Part shown: piece after piece, positions 8,831 to 18,763 of the stretch
Numbering within the stretch: position 1 is the first letter of the stretch
Layout: the number at the start of each line of letters is the position of its first letter
Assembly (NCBI GenBank): GCA_012838065.1
Contig: DUPY01000045.1
Location: 24,158-88,157, forward strand
Direction: 5' to 3'
From: Acholeplasma sp.
GTDB taxonomy: Bacteria; Bacillota_I; Bacilli_A; Acholeplasmatales; Acholeplasmataceae
DNA: 64,000 bases
Made by a program: the position numbers and the translations under genes
Notes under the pieces: model-generated
Seen by the model: the letters and a program-made list of their open reading frames with translations, nothing else
The model's database searches: none
What the model was told of the DNA's origin: nothing

Positions 8831-10114
8831 ATGGCAAAACAAAGTGATATTAACTTAAGAAGTAAAGTTTTTTATCAAGTGTTCCCAAGACAACACTCAA
8901 AGAAACAAAACTTTATGGGCATAGTTGAAGACTTAGACCGTATAAAGTCTTTAGGTGTTGATGTCATATATCTATTGCCGATTCATCCGATTGGACAACT
9001 ACAAAGAAAAGGGCTTAAAGGAAGCCCTTATTCTATTGTTGACTACTATAAAATTGATGAATCATTAGGCACTTTGGATGATTTAAAACATCTAATTAAC
9101 GAAATACACAAACGTGATATGAAAATTATGATGGATATTGTTATAAATCATACATCAAGAGATAGTGTTTTAACAAACAAACATCCAGAATGGTTTTATA
9201 AAAAAGCAGATGGTTCGTTTGCAAATCGCATTGGCGATTGGAGCGATATAACTGATTTGGATTATGGCATTCCAGGAGTTACAGAATACTTTATTGATGT
9301 ATTAAAATATTGGGCAAGATATTTTGATGGATATCGTTGTGATGTAGCACCGATGTTGCCCCTTGACTTTTGGTTAAAAGCACGCGCTGAAATTGATAAA
9401 ATACGTCCAGATTTTATTTGGCTAACAGAAAGTGTTGAACCAGGATTTATTAAGTATATTCGTGATATGGGCTACGATGCATTTTCAGATTCGGAAATGT
9501 ATCAAGCATTTGATATTTGTTACGACTATGACATTTATAAATACTTAAATGATTACTTGAAAGATGGTACTAAATTATCTTTATGGCTTGAACGAATTTA
9601 TGAACAAGAAATAATTTATCCAAAAAATTATATTAAACTTAGAAGTTTTGAAAACCATGACCAAGAACGTCTCGCTTCTAAAACAAAAAATAGAAATCAA
9701 CTAATTCAAATGAACGCACTTATGTATTTTTTAAGAGGAACAGCGTTTCTGTATGCCGGACAAGAGTACTTAAATGAACATAGACCAAATTTATTTGAAG
9801 ATGATATTATTGAATTTAACTATGACAAGGACTTAGAAAAATTCTTCTATCGTCTTTCACAAATAAAGAAAGAAAAACTTTTAACTTATGGCAACTTCCA
9901 TATTTTAAACAAAGAAGATGTCGCTATATTAAAATATGAAGATAACAATGAGGCAATTGTTGGTGTTTTCAATTTAGAAGGAAAAGATAAGGTAACAATC
10001 GATTTAAAAGATGGAACATATATCAACTTACTAAATGATCAAACGATAGTAATTAAAAATCAAACGATAGAATTAAACAATTATCCTGTGATAATTAAAT
10101 ATAAGAGAGTATAA
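8831..10114 (+). CDS. Small cytoplasmic GH13 amylase-family enzyme
   Basis: 427-residue GH13 protein without a signal peptide. Catalytic residues are in place: nucleophile D171 (GYRCDVA), acid E200 (WLTESVE), and D277 (FENHDQE) as transition-state stabiliser; INHTS is the usual region I. It has only a short C-terminal beta domain and no added binding module. ATG 8831 is chosen for the AGAGGA site at 8818. The closest description is an intracellular alpha-amylase or glucosidase acting on short maltodextrins; the exact specificity (hydrolase or transferase) cannot be read from the motifs. Confidence 0.82.
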   Translation: MAKQSDINLRSKVFYQVFPRQHSKKQNFMGIVEDLDRIKSLGVDVIYLLPIHPIGQLQRKGLKGSPYSIVDYYKIDESLGTLDDLKHLINEIHKRDMKIMMDIVINHTSRDSVLTNKHPEWFYKKADGSFANRIGDWSDITDLDYGIPGVTEYFIDVLKYWARYFDGYRCDVAPMLPLDFWLKARAEIDKIRPDFIWLTESVEPGFIKYIRDMGYDAFSDSEMYQAFDICYDYDIYKYLNDYLKDGTKLSLWLERIYEQEIIYPKNYIKLRSFENHDQERLASKTKNRNQLIQMNALMYFLRGTAFLYAGQEYLNEHRPNLFEDDIIEFNYDKDLEKFFYRLSQIKKEKLLTYGNFHILNKEDVAILKYEDNNEAIVGVFNLEGKDKVTIDLKDGTYINLLNDQTIVIKNQTIELNNYPVIIKYKRV

Positions 10115-10118
10115 AACT

Positions 10119-12065
10119 ATGAAAGCATTCATTGATGATTTACGCATTGTTCGTGTTGAAACCGAACATTTCATTTATGATATTCATTTAAGAAACACAC
10201 GTCTTGTGTGGTTTAAAAATGAAAATGGAAGTCAATATTTTTTCTGTGAAAAAAATATCGAACTTCATAAAGAAGATACCGTTTATATTAACCATGAAGC
10301 GGTAGAGTTACAAATTGGATTAGTAACTTTAACAAAAGAATTTGAAGCACTTTATCGTTACGACGGACAACTTGGTGCAATCTACTCTAAAAAGGAAACA
10401 ATTTTCCGAGTTTTTTCACCTGTAGCAAAAGAAATTGTATTAGTATTAGATGATGAAAGATATAACATGCATTACAACCAAGGGATTTACGAAGTAACGG
10501 TACCGGGGGATCACGACAATAAAAATTACTTTTTTGATGTGCGTCTCGTAAGAGAGTTTCATCGAACAACCGATCCATACGCAAAAGCTAGCAATCTAAA
10601 AGGGCCAGTTGTTGTTGATTTTGATAAAACTCAAAAGTTGAGAAATTTCCGATCAGCTATTAAAAACTATACGGATGCTGTTCTATATGAAGCACACGTT
10701 AGAGACCTAACAATTAATTTAGATATCCTTAATAAAGGTTTTTATGATGGTTTAATTGAATATAGTCCATCATTAAAAGGCTCAGTCTTAGACTATGTTA
10801 AAAACTTGGGCGTTACACATTTACAATTATTACCGATTTTTGACTTTGATGATGTATTTGACGACAATAAAAACTTAAAATACAATTGGGGTTATAATCC
10901 TGCTCAATACTTTGTTTTAGAAGGTTGGTATTCAAAAGAACCAAACAATGCATATGATAGAATAAATAAGTTTAAAGATGTTGTTGCATATGCACATAAC
11001 ATTGGGCTTGCCGTAAACATGGATGTTGTTTATAATCATGTGTATCAAACGCATACTTTCCCATATGATTATTTAGTACCTGGGTATTTCTATCGACATG
11101 ATGAAAATAACAAACGTACGAACAACTCATATTGCGGTAATGATGTAGAAACAAGAAACTACATGGTTCGAAAATTAATTATCGATAGTTTAAAACACTT
11201 TGTTCAAACATATAAAATTGATGGCTTTAGATTTGATCTTATGGGGTTAATGGACATCGATACGATGTTATTGATTGAAAAAGAACTTAAGGCAATCAAC
11301 CCGAAAGTGATGTTATATGGCGAAGGTTGGAATATGGATAATGCAGTTGAAAAAGAAAATAGAAGCCATATGCATAACTATAAAAAGTTTCCAAATTATG
11401 CGCATTTTAATGACACGTTTAGAGATACGTTTAGAGGAACATTACACGGAAAAGACTTTGGTTATGCCTTAGGTAATCAGAAGTTAGTTAAAAAAGCATT
11501 AATGGTTGTTACAGGTTCAAAAGACTTATTTGATTATCCTAGTCAATCAATTAACTATGTGGAGTGTCACGACAACTATACATTCCATGATCGTATGGTC
11601 CAAAGTATGGAGCACGATAAACTTCTTCAAGATTTCGCAACCCATGCGGTAATTATCGCAAGAGGTATTCCATTTATTCATGCTGGACAAGAATTTTATC
11701 GTACGAAAAAAGGTGTTGAAAATTCATACAATAGTCCAGATGATGTTAATATGATTCATTGGCCAAAATCACAAAAAGCGATAAACAAACTTAGAAAACT
11801 TATAAGTATTCGAAATAAGTACCCAATGTATCGAAAAAACCGTGCACTTTCAAAATCAAATACACTTATTAAGGATAATGTCATTATTTTAAAACTTTCT
11901 GAAAAAGATATTTTACACAAAGTCTATTTAAAAAATGATTATTCACCGTTTGAAATCAAGCGTTTAGATGAAAAAATGATCTTCGGAAATGACTTGATAA
12001 ATGAAAATAATGATACAATCATCTTAGATAAACCAGGAGTTTATATTATCGAAAAGCGAGGTTAG
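10119..12065 (+). CDS. Cytoplasmic type I pullulanase/debranching enzyme
   Basis: 648-residue GH13_14-type debranching enzyme. The pullulanase hallmark YNWGYNP is present, with nucleophile D373 (GFRFDLMG), acid E402 (LYGEGWN) and D485 (VECHDNYTFHD). The first 170 residues form N-terminal beta domains, including a CBM48-like part (YRYDGQLGAIY onwards). There is no signal peptide, so it should open alpha-1,6 branches inside the cell and supply linear chains to GlgP. It lies 4 bases after the small amylase and 3 bases before glgB. A secreted relative with the same catalytic core is encoded at 25566-28469. Confidence 0.92.
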   Translation: MKAFIDDLRIVRVETEHFIYDIHLRNTRLVWFKNENGSQYFFCEKNIELHKEDTVYINHEAVELQIGLVTLTKEFEALYRYDGQLGAIYSKKETIFRVFSPVAKEIVLVLDDERYNMHYNQGIYEVTVPGDHDNKNYFFDVRLVREFHRTTDPYAKASNLKGPVVVDFDKTQKLRNFRSAIKNYTDAVLYEAHVRDLTINLDILNKGFYDGLIEYSPSLKGSVLDYVKNLGVTHLQLLPIFDFDDVFDDNKNLKYNWGYNPAQYFVLEGWYSKEPNNAYDRINKFKDVVAYAHNIGLAVNMDVVYNHVYQTHTFPYDYLVPGYFYRHDENNKRTNNSYCGNDVETRNYMVRKLIIDSLKHFVQTYKIDGFRFDLMGLMDIDTMLLIEKELKAINPKVMLYGEGWNMDNAVEKENRSHMHNYKKFPNYAHFNDTFRDTFRGTLHGKDFGYALGNQKLVKKALMVVTGSKDLFDYPSQSINYVECHDNYTFHDRMVQSMEHDKLLQDFATHAVIIARGIPFIHAGQEFYRTKKGVENSYNSPDDVNMIHWPKSQKAINKLRKLISIRNKYPMYRKNRALSKSNTLIKDNVIILKLSEKDILHKVYLKNDYSPFEIKRLDEKMIFGNDLINENNDTIILDKPGVYIIEKRG

Positions 12066-12068
12066 GCT

Positions 12069-13910
12069 ATGAATGCGCATTTTCTAGAAACTTTCTTTAA
12101 CGGACAAAACGACTATTTACACAAACATTTAGGTTCTCACTTAATTAAAAACGAACGAGGTGAAATTGTCGCTACAGAGTTTTTAGTTTACGCTCCACAT
12201 GCAAAACGTGTGTTTTTAATTGCGGATTTTAACCACTTTTCTGAAGCAAATGAAATGGAAAAAATCAGTCATTTAGGCTTTTTCTATTTGAGGTTTAATC
12301 ATTCACTCGAATGGTCTATGTATAAATATAAAATTTATGATAAAGACGGTAACGTTCATGTTAAAAACGATCCATTTGGATATTTCCATGAAGTTCGACC
12401 AGCAACAGCAACAAAAGTTTATAACATTGATGATTATCATTGGAATGATAGTAAATGGATTTATGAAAAAAAGAAGCCTTATCAAAAACCTTTACTCATT
12501 TATGAAATGCATTTAGGTTCATGGCAACAAAAATTTGGTACATTTAAAAATTACAATGAACTCGCTGATGATTTAATTGCTTATTTAAAGAAACATAGTT
12601 TCACGCATGTTGAATTTTTACCAGTCTATGAACATCCACTTGATGATTCTTGGGGCTATCAAGGTACAAATTTTTTTGCCGCAACATCTAGATATGGTTC
12701 ACCAAAAGACCTTATGTACTTAATTGACCGACTCCATCAAGCAGGTATTGGTGTATTGATTGACTGGGTATTAGGTCATATTTGTAAAGACAGTCACGGA
12801 TTATTTAAGTTTGACGGTTCTTATTTATATGAATATGACGATAACCTTCGTCGAGAAAACTTAGATTGGGGTACAGCAAACCTTGATTTTTCAAAGGGTA
12901 TTACACGAAGTTTTATGAAATCCGCATTAACATTTTGGATGGATTATTTCCATGTTGATGGATTTAGAATTGATGCCGTATCAAGATTAATCTATTACTT
13001 AGGAGATCCAAATAAAGGAACGAATCAGGAAGCAATCCGTTTCTTACGCGAACTTGGACTACATTTATTCCATAAAGATGACCGCATCTTATTCATGGCA
13101 GAAGATTCAACAGATTATGCCAAAGTAACTCACCCAGTTAGTGAAGGTGGTCTAGGCTTTAACTACAAGTGGAATATGGGTTTTATGAATGATACATTAA
13201 GTTATTTTAAAGATGACCCGATTTATCGGAAATATAATCATCATAAAATAACATTTGGTATGCATTATGCATACAGTGAAAATTTTATTTTGCCATATTC
13301 TCACGATGAAGTTGTTCATATGAAAGGTAGTTTACTAAATAAAATGCCCGGAAGTTTAGAAAATAAACTTTCACAATGGCGTATTCTTATGACGCTATTT
13401 ATGACACATCCTGGAAAAAAACTTTTATTTATGGGTAGTGAATTTGCACAACGCAAAGAGTGGAACTTTAGAACGGAAATTGAATGGGAGCTTCTAGCAT
13501 TTGAAGAACATCAAAAGGCGAATAAGTATTTTATCGATCTTGCTAGACTTTATAAAAACAACACCCCATTTTATAAGTTTGACCATGAATCTAGAGGGTT
13601 TGAATGGTTAGTTGTTGATGATAAAGATCAAAGTGTGTTTGCCTATATGCGTAAAAGTAATCGCGCAGCCTATGTTGTTGTTTTAAATATGACACCTAAC
13701 TATCATGAGTTTTATCGCATTGGTGTACCATTTAAAGGCGAATACACTGAAGTACTAAATAGTAATTATTCAATTTATGGTGGTTGGTTAGATGTATCCA
13801 AACCACAAGTGCTTGAGTCGATTGATGAACAAGAATTAGGGTTTAGCCAACACATTCGGCCAACAATTACACCATTTTCAGCAATGATATTTAAGTTACA
13901 AAAAAAGTAA
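12069..13910 (+). CDS. glgB: 1,4-alpha-glucan branching enzyme
   Basis: 613-residue GH13_9 branching enzyme, within the range for the short bacterial type. An N-terminal CBM48 domain (about residues 25-115) is followed by the catalytic barrel: D302 (GFRIDAVSR), E345 (FMAEDST) and D413 (YSHDEVVHMKGS). The stretch VSEGGLGFNYKWNMGFMNDT is a branching-enzyme signature, so this is not a trehalose or debranching homologue. Last gene of the glgP unit, followed by a strong terminator. No glycogen synthase or ADP-glucose pyrophosphorylase lies in the window, so what it branches is open. Confidence 0.96.
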   Translation: MNAHFLETFFNGQNDYLHKHLGSHLIKNERGEIVATEFLVYAPHAKRVFLIADFNHFSEANEMEKISHLGFFYLRFNHSLEWSMYKYKIYDKDGNVHVKNDPFGYFHEVRPATATKVYNIDDYHWNDSKWIYEKKKPYQKPLLIYEMHLGSWQQKFGTFKNYNELADDLIAYLKKHSFTHVEFLPVYEHPLDDSWGYQGTNFFAATSRYGSPKDLMYLIDRLHQAGIGVLIDWVLGHICKDSHGLFKFDGSYLYEYDDNLRRENLDWGTANLDFSKGITRSFMKSALTFWMDYFHVDGFRIDAVSRLIYYLGDPNKGTNQEAIRFLRELGLHLFHKDDRILFMAEDSTDYAKVTHPVSEGGLGFNYKWNMGFMNDTLSYFKDDPIYRKYNHHKITFGMHYAYSENFILPYSHDEVVHMKGSLLNKMPGSLENKLSQWRILMTLFMTHPGKKLLFMGSEFAQRKEWNFRTEIEWELLAFEEHQKANKYFIDLARLYKNNTPFYKFDHESRGFEWLVVDDKDQSVFAYMRKSNRAAYVVVLNMTPNYHEFYRIGVPFKGEYTEVLNSNYSIYGGWLDVSKPQVLESIDEQELGFSQHIRPTITPFSAMIFKLQKK

Positions 13911-13917
13911 GTATAAC

Positions 13918-13947
13918 GGATAGTGTAAATAACACTATCCTTTTTTT
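13918..13947 (+). terminator. Terminator of the glgP operon
   Basis: Perfect 9-bp stem GGATAGTGT/ACACTATCC with a 5-base loop and seven T. Confidence 0.95.
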
Positions 13948-13970
13948 ATAAAGTTAAATAATAACTTTAT
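13948..13970. promoter_or_regulatory. Inverted repeat before the DrrAB-like exporter
   Basis: Perfect 9-bp inverted repeat ATAAAGTTA-5-TAACTTTAT, with a further partial half-site AAAAGTTAT at 13978-13986. It lies just upstream of a -10-like TATACT (13989-13994) for the exporter pair, where a repressor such as a TetR or MarR protein would bind. The binding protein is unknown. The left arm could also extend the T-tract of the preceding terminator. Confidence 0.45.
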
Positions 13971-14043
13971 GAGCAATAAAAGTTATGGTATACTCAAATA
14001 TAATAAGATTCATTAATAAAATAAATAAAAGGAGTAGGCAACT

Positions 14044-14949
14044 ATGAGCACAGTGATTTTGGAAGTCAAAAATCTCAAAAAGTATTTTAAAGACATTAAA
14101 GCTGTTGATAACATATCGTTTAATGTTCATCGCGGAAGTTTATTTGCTTTTTTAGGTCAAAATGGAGCAGGGAAATCAACAACCATTAAAATGATTACAA
14201 CCCTCTTACAAAAAGATATGGGAAATGTATATTTAAATGGTTTAGATGATGAAGGCTTTATTCGAGAAAAAATTGGTGTAGTTTTTCAAGAAAACGTCCT
14301 AGATGATTTATTAACTGTTAAAGAGAACTTACTATTACGCGGTACGTTTTATTTGAAAGAAAAAGAACTTGTCCATAAGCGTTATAACGAACTGGTTGAA
14401 TCCCTAGACTTAAAAGATATCGAGAACCAACGTTTTAAAACTCTTTCAGGAGGTCAAAAACGTCGTGTTGAAATCGCAAGAGCTCTTTTTTCAAATCCAG
14501 AACTTTTAATTTTAGATGAACCAACAACCGGTCTTGATCCTGAGACACGTGTGGTTGTTTGGAAGGTTATCGAACGATTAAGAAAAGAACACGGTATTAC
14601 AGTCTTTCTAACAACACACTACATGGAAGAAGCAGCAAATGCAGATTATGTTGTTATTATACATAAAGGAAAAATTGTAGCAGAAGGTACGCCTTCGATT
14701 TTAAAAAACGAATATAGCAAAGATTATTTTAAACTTATTCCTATCGATAAGGGTGTCTTAATTAAGTATTTGGAAAAATCAGGAAGAGCTTATAAAAAAG
14801 TTGCGGATCAATACTTTATTGAAATTAAAAATACAAAGGATGCAATCGACTTAATTATGGAAATTAAAGATAACATCAAGACATTTGAAGTAGCTAAAGG
14901 TACGTTAGATGATGTTTTTGTTAATGTAGTAGGTGAACAACATGTATGA
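14044..14949 (+). CDS. ABC-2 type exporter, ATPase subunit (DrrA-like)
   Basis: 301-residue ATPase of the DrrA/NodI/CcmA class. Walker A GQNGAGKST at residues 38-46, signature LSGGQ at 134-138, Walker B LLILDEPTTGLD, switch His in TTHYMEEA. A C-terminal extension of about 80 residues is usual for DrrA-type proteins. It works with the permease that overlaps it by 8 bases; such pairs export drugs, lipids or polysaccharides. AAAGGAG precedes the ATG. The gene sits inside the glucan block but has its own promoter region, and nothing ties it to sugar metabolism. Confidence 0.92.
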   Translation: MSTVILEVKNLKKYFKDIKAVDNISFNVHRGSLFAFLGQNGAGKSTTIKMITTLLQKDMGNVYLNGLDDEGFIREKIGVVFQENVLDDLLTVKENLLLRGTFYLKEKELVHKRYNELVESLDLKDIENQRFKTLSGGQKRRVEIARALFSNPELLILDEPTTGLDPETRVVVWKVIERLRKEHGITVFLTTHYMEEAANADYVVIIHKGKIVAEGTPSILKNEYSKDYFKLIPIDKGVLIKYLEKSGRAYKKVADQYFIEIKNTKDAIDLIMEIKDNIKTFEVAKGTLDDVFVNVVGEQHV

Positions 14950-15829
14950 AATTATAAGCTTAATTAAACGAAATATTAAAATTTATTTACGTGACCCACT
15001 TGCAGTGTTTTTCTCATTTTTATCAACGATTATTCTAATGTTTATCTACATTATGTTTTTAGGGGATGTTGGTGGTGCAGAGCTTTCTGCACTTTTATCA
15101 CCAGGAGAATTAGATTTACTTATCTATAGTAATATGATGGCAGGCGTTATCGTCTTAAATACATTAACTATTCCACTAGGAAACTTAGGAACAATCATTT
15201 CAGACTTTGAATATAATCGAATGAATGCATTTATGGTAACTCCTGTAAAACGATATAAAATTATTTTAGGATATTATTTCGCATCACTTCTTATTACACT
15301 TACCTTTTCACTCATGATTTGGTGGTTAGCATCAATTGTTTTAGGTTTAGTTACAGGCATATTTTATACCTTTAGCACTGTCATAACTGTTTCAGGTTTA
15401 ATTGTAGTGTTTGTTTTTATATCAACATCATTTATGATACTACTTACAACTTTCATTAAATCAGTGAATGCATTTGGTGCAGTATCAGGTATTTTTGGTA
15501 GTATCATTGGTTTTGTTTCAGGTATTTATATACCACTTACAAGTTCATCACCAAGTGTCTTAAGACATATATCATCGGTTGTACCTTTTACACACATGAC
15601 GTTAAAGTTAAAAGAAATCTTATTAAAACCATCGCTTGATATTGTTTATGCAAAGACAAACGGTAATGCTGAAGCGGTAGCTAATATACGGGATGGCTTT
15701 GGTGGACAACCAATCGGTCTATTAGGAATGGATATGAGTTTAACTTTACTATTGATTTTAGCAGGAATTGTATCAATTCTTGTACTCATATATTCAAGTT
15801 ATCGCCTTAATAAGCGAATTAAAGCATAA
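14942..15829 (+). CDS. ABC-2 type exporter, permease subunit
   Basis: 295-residue membrane protein with the ABC-2 permease plan: an amphipathic N-terminal helix (IKRNIKIYLRDPLAVFFSF) and six hydrophobic helices, the last near the end followed by a basic tail. ATG 14942 fits the usual beginning of the family better than an ATG 9 bases earlier. Translationally coupled to the ATPase gene. Substrate unknown. Confidence 0.88.
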   Translation: MYEIISLIKRNIKIYLRDPLAVFFSFLSTIILMFIYIMFLGDVGGAELSALLSPGELDLLIYSNMMAGVIVLNTLTIPLGNLGTIISDFEYNRMNAFMVTPVKRYKIILGYYFASLLITLTFSLMIWWLASIVLGLVTGIFYTFSTVITVSGLIVVFVFISTSFMILLTTFIKSVNAFGAVSGIFGSIIGFVSGIYIPLTSSSPSVLRHISSVVPFTHMTLKLKEILLKPSLDIVYAKTNGNAEAVANIRDGFGGQPIGLLGMDMSLTLLLILAGIVSILVLIYSSYRLNKRIKA

Positions 15830-15834
15830 AAAAT

Positions 15835-15866
15835 AAGCCAAGTCTAATTGACTTGGCTTTTGTTTA
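15835..15866. terminator. Bidirectional terminator between exporter and lacI-type gene
   Basis: 10-bp stem AAGCCAAGTC/GACTTGGCTT with a 5-base loop, T-rich on both strands, placed between converging genes. Confidence 0.93.
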
Positions 15867-16835
15867 TTTTGTAGAATCTCTTAGCACGATATCTACATCT
15901 AAGACTTCGTGAAGTGTTTCAAGTTCAACACTGCGTATTAATTTCAATAAGTTTACAAAGGCTTGTTTACCAATAAAATTCGTATTTTGGTGAATCGTAG
16001 ATAAAGATGGCGTTACCCATTTGCATAATGGCATATCGTCATATCCAATAACACTAACATCTTCAGGGACACGTTTACCCATTTTCTTTAGTATGTTAAT
16101 GGCTACCAGTGCCAACGTATCTGAGAATGCAAAAATTGCATCAACGTTCGCATTTTGTCTTAAGACTTCCTCCATTAAGACTTCATCAGGTTGAATAAGG
16201 TCAAAGTCATAAATATCCGCAAAGATTTTTGTTTTCTTTAACACAGATAAAAAACCGATAGTACGTTCCATTGTTGTTAATAAGAATGATGGACCTCTAA
16301 ATAGCAAAATACTTTTAGCTTCTATAGAAAGTAATTTTTTTGCAGCAAGTGCTCCGCCCTTAACATTATCAGATGTGATTGAAGGAATTGTTTCATCTAA
16401 AACATGATCGACAGTAATGACCGGAATTTTTAAATCAAATAAACGGTCTTTATTTGTAAAGTTTGAAGCAATAATAAGACCATCAATATTGTATTGTTCA
16501 AAGAACTTTAAATATTCAAGTTCGCGTTCAGGATCATCTTGTGTATGACAGAACATAATTTTATAACCATAGGTTGCTGCTTGAGTTTCTATACCCTCAA
16601 GCAAGGCACCATAGAAGCTTGGTCCAATATGAGGAACAATAACACCTACAATTTTTGAGCTACGACTTGTTAAACTTCGAGCAAGCTGGTTTGGAATAAA
16701 TCCAAGTTCTTCAATAATTTTATTAACAAGTTCCCTTGTTTCTTCATGAACATAACCTTTTTGGTTAATAACGCGGGAAACGGTTGAAACACTAACATTT
16801 GCCTTTTTGGCAACATCTCTAATTGTCGGTTTCAT
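15864..16835 (-). CDS. LacI-family transcription regulator (MalR-like)
   Basis: 323-residue LacI/GalR repressor. The N-terminal helix-turn-helix (TIRDVAKKANVSVSTVSRVI) with the minor-groove hinge LARSL is followed by a sugar-binding-protein-like domain from about residue 60 (KIVGVIVP). It is the second gene of a unit with the neopullulanase and overlaps it by 17 bases, so control of glucan genes is very likely. The three TGAAACCG operator sites in this window are the natural targets. A global CcpA is an alternative, but the operon position favours a dedicated maltose regulator. Confidence 0.9.
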   Translation of the reverse strand: MKPTIRDVAKKANVSVSTVSRVINQKGYVHEETRELVNKIIEELGFIPNQLARSLTSRSSKIVGVIVPHIGPSFYGALLEGIETQAATYGYKIMFCHTQDDPERELEYLKFFEQYNIDGLIIASNFTNKDRLFDLKIPVITVDHVLDETIPSITSDNVKGGALAAKKLLSIEAKSILLFRGPSFLLTTMERTIGFLSVLKKTKIFADIYDFDLIQPDEVLMEEVLRQNANVDAIFAFSDTLALVAINILKKMGKRVPEDVSVIGYDDMPLCKWVTPSLSTIHQNTNFIGKQAFVNLLKLIRSVELETLHEVLDVDIVLRDSTK

Positions 16836-18609
16836 AAGTTACCTCCTTTAACAGTAAGAAATCATAAGAATTCATCTTTAGTATATCATTAATTGTTACT
16901 TTTTCTTCAGTAAAGAGGTTGATATATGTGCCTTTCATAGAAGTCATATTAATCTCTACAGCATCTAAAGTGTTATTGATTAATACTAAAATTCGTTCAT
17001 CATTAAGTTCTTTATAGAAACTTAAGACATTCGAATTAGTGAATAAATAATCGGGTGCCTTAAGTGACGGATATTGCTCTCTAATTTGAATAAGTTTCTT
17101 CAAAAAGTTAAAGAAGTCCATATCGTATGTCGTTTTATCTTTAGGAAATGTTCTACGATTATCCGGATCGTGTGCACCAGTCATGCCAATTTCTGTACCA
17201 TAGTAAATGTTTGGTGCACCACACGATACAAACATAAAGACAAAGGCTAACATTACACGACGCATATCTTGATTGAGTCTGTGTTTTATACGCATTGTAT
17301 CATGACTATCTAACATATTAAACATGTTAGTTAGAACATGTTTTGGTGTTTGAGCCAAGTAATCGTTCATTTGACTTTTAAACTGTTCAAGCGTTATTTT
17401 GTGCTCAAAATATTGCCAAACAGGATAAACCCAGTCATAGTTCATAACCGAGTCCACCTGGTCTCCTTGTAGCCAAGGCAAAGAAGAATCCCAGTTTTCA
17501 CCAAATAAGAAGGTGTCTTGTTTTGCGGTTTTCGCAGCAACACGCATTTTTCTTAAAAAATCATGACTTATTTCATTTGATACATCAATCCGCCATCCGT
17601 CAATATCATATTCTTTAATCCAATAAGTGGTAACATCAAGTAAATGCTTTTCTGCTAATGGATCAGATGTGTTCCATTTTGGCATAAATGGTGTAAATGC
17701 GAATGTACGATAATTTAAGTTTGTTTTGTCAAAAGTTTTTGGTTTTCCAAATTCATCTAATGGAAAGTTAATAACAGGGAATTTTTCAATAAAGAAGCTG
17801 TTTCTATAAATGCTTTTTTCACCATTTTTAATGACATCTTGAAAAAAGGGATGGTCGAAACCAGCATGATTAAATACAGCGTCTAAGACAACTTTAATGT
17901 TATTTTCGTGACATTTTTGAACAAGTTCCTTAAAGTCTTCATTTGTTCCAAAAGTCGGATCTATTGTAAAATAATCGCTCGTATCGTATTTGTGTGCAGA
18001 GGGAGATTTGAAGATTGGTGTAAAGTAAATACCTGTGACGCCTAATTCCTTTAAATGAGGTATTTTTTCGATAACACCTTGTAAGTTCCCACCATAAATT
18101 TCGTTATTTTTTACGACTTTATTATTCCAGTTAAGCGTGGATTGATTGTTAACACCGTTGAAACGATCTGGAAATATTTGATACCAAACTGTATTTTTTA
18201 CCCAGGATGGTGTATTGTGTAAATCTTCATGGTTAATGTAAGGATAATTAAAGTACTGACTTAAATTATAGATACGTTCGTGATCATCTTTATGAATCTT
18301 TTCGACTCCGCGTGTTCCATAAATATAGACGTCATCATTTTTGTATAAGATGAAGGTATATTTTGTACGTAAGTATTTTGACTTATATTCGATAAAATAG
18401 TAGTCAAAAAGTTCAGACTGATATCTTTTTTTCATTGTAAATATTTCGTGAACCCATGCTTGGTTTTTCCATTGAAAAGGATCACCAATCACGATATCTA
18501 CTCGGTCAAAATCATCTTTTGCAGTTCTTAGTAACAAATGTAAAGTATCTTTGTTATATGCATATGCGTATTCAGATTTTGATCTATGATAGATTGCATG
18601 TTTATTCAT
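16819..18609 (-). CDS. Neopullulanase/cyclomaltodextrinase-type GH13
   Basis: 596-residue GH13_20 enzyme of the maltogenic amylase, neopullulanase and cyclomaltodextrinase group. The first 120 residues look like the CBM34 domain that mediates dimerisation in this group; then comes the barrel with D342 (GWRIDVSNE), E371 (FGENWD) and D437 (LDSHDTMR). No signal peptide, so it acts on imported maltodextrins or cyclodextrins. I use the ATG at 18609, preceded by GGGTGA; an in-frame TTG 12 bases earlier is possible. It heads the unit that ends with the LacI-type regulator. Confidence 0.92.
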   Translation of the reverse strand: MNKHAIYHRSKSEYAYAYNKDTLHLLLRTAKDDFDRVDIVIGDPFQWKNQAWVHEIFTMKKRYQSELFDYYFIEYKSKYLRTKYTFILYKNDDVYIYGTRGVEKIHKDDHERIYNLSQYFNYPYINHEDLHNTPSWVKNTVWYQIFPDRFNGVNNQSTLNWNNKVVKNNEIYGGNLQGVIEKIPHLKELGVTGIYFTPIFKSPSAHKYDTSDYFTIDPTFGTNEDFKELVQKCHENNIKVVLDAVFNHAGFDHPFFQDVIKNGEKSIYRNSFFIEKFPVINFPLDEFGKPKTFDKTNLNYRTFAFTPFMPKWNTSDPLAEKHLLDVTTYWIKEYDIDGWRIDVSNEISHDFLRKMRVAAKTAKQDTFLFGENWDSSLPWLQGDQVDSVMNYDWVYPVWQYFEHKITLEQFKSQMNDYLAQTPKHVLTNMFNMLDSHDTMRIKHRLNQDMRRVMLAFVFMFVSCGAPNIYYGTEIGMTGAHDPDNRRTFPKDKTTYDMDFFNFLKKLIQIREQYPSLKAPDYLFTNSNVLSFYKELNDERILVLINNTLDAVEINMTSMKGTYINLFTEEKVTINDILKMNSYDFLLLKEVTYETDN

Positions 18610-18626
18610 ATTATCACCCAATTGCT

Positions 18627-18730
18627 ATTATATCATAGTAAAATATTGTAATGCTGTTTGGTCCGGCTCTTTAGGAAAAAATGAAACCGCTCACACACAT
18701 TGAAACGGTATCTATGATACATGGTATTAT
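18627..18730. promoter_or_regulatory. Divergent promoter region with cre-like operator
   Basis: Between the leftward neopullulanase unit and the rightward alpha-glucosidase unit. TGAAACCGCTCACA at 18682-18695 matches all 14 positions of the cre pattern TGWAANCGNTNWCA. Leftward -10 TATAAT on the minus strand at 18632-18627. Rightward -35 TTGAAA (18700-18705) with -10 candidates TATGAT (18713-18718) or TATTAT (18725-18730). A single site could control both directions. Confidence 0.72.
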
Positions 18731-18763
18731 GTTAAAATAATATTAGAATGGTAGGTGTTTTAA

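Noticed and set aside
18701..18710. Second TGAAACGG near the operator at 18682
   Set aside because: Only the first eight bases resemble the operator; the second half does not fit, and it more likely belongs to the -35 box TTGAAA.
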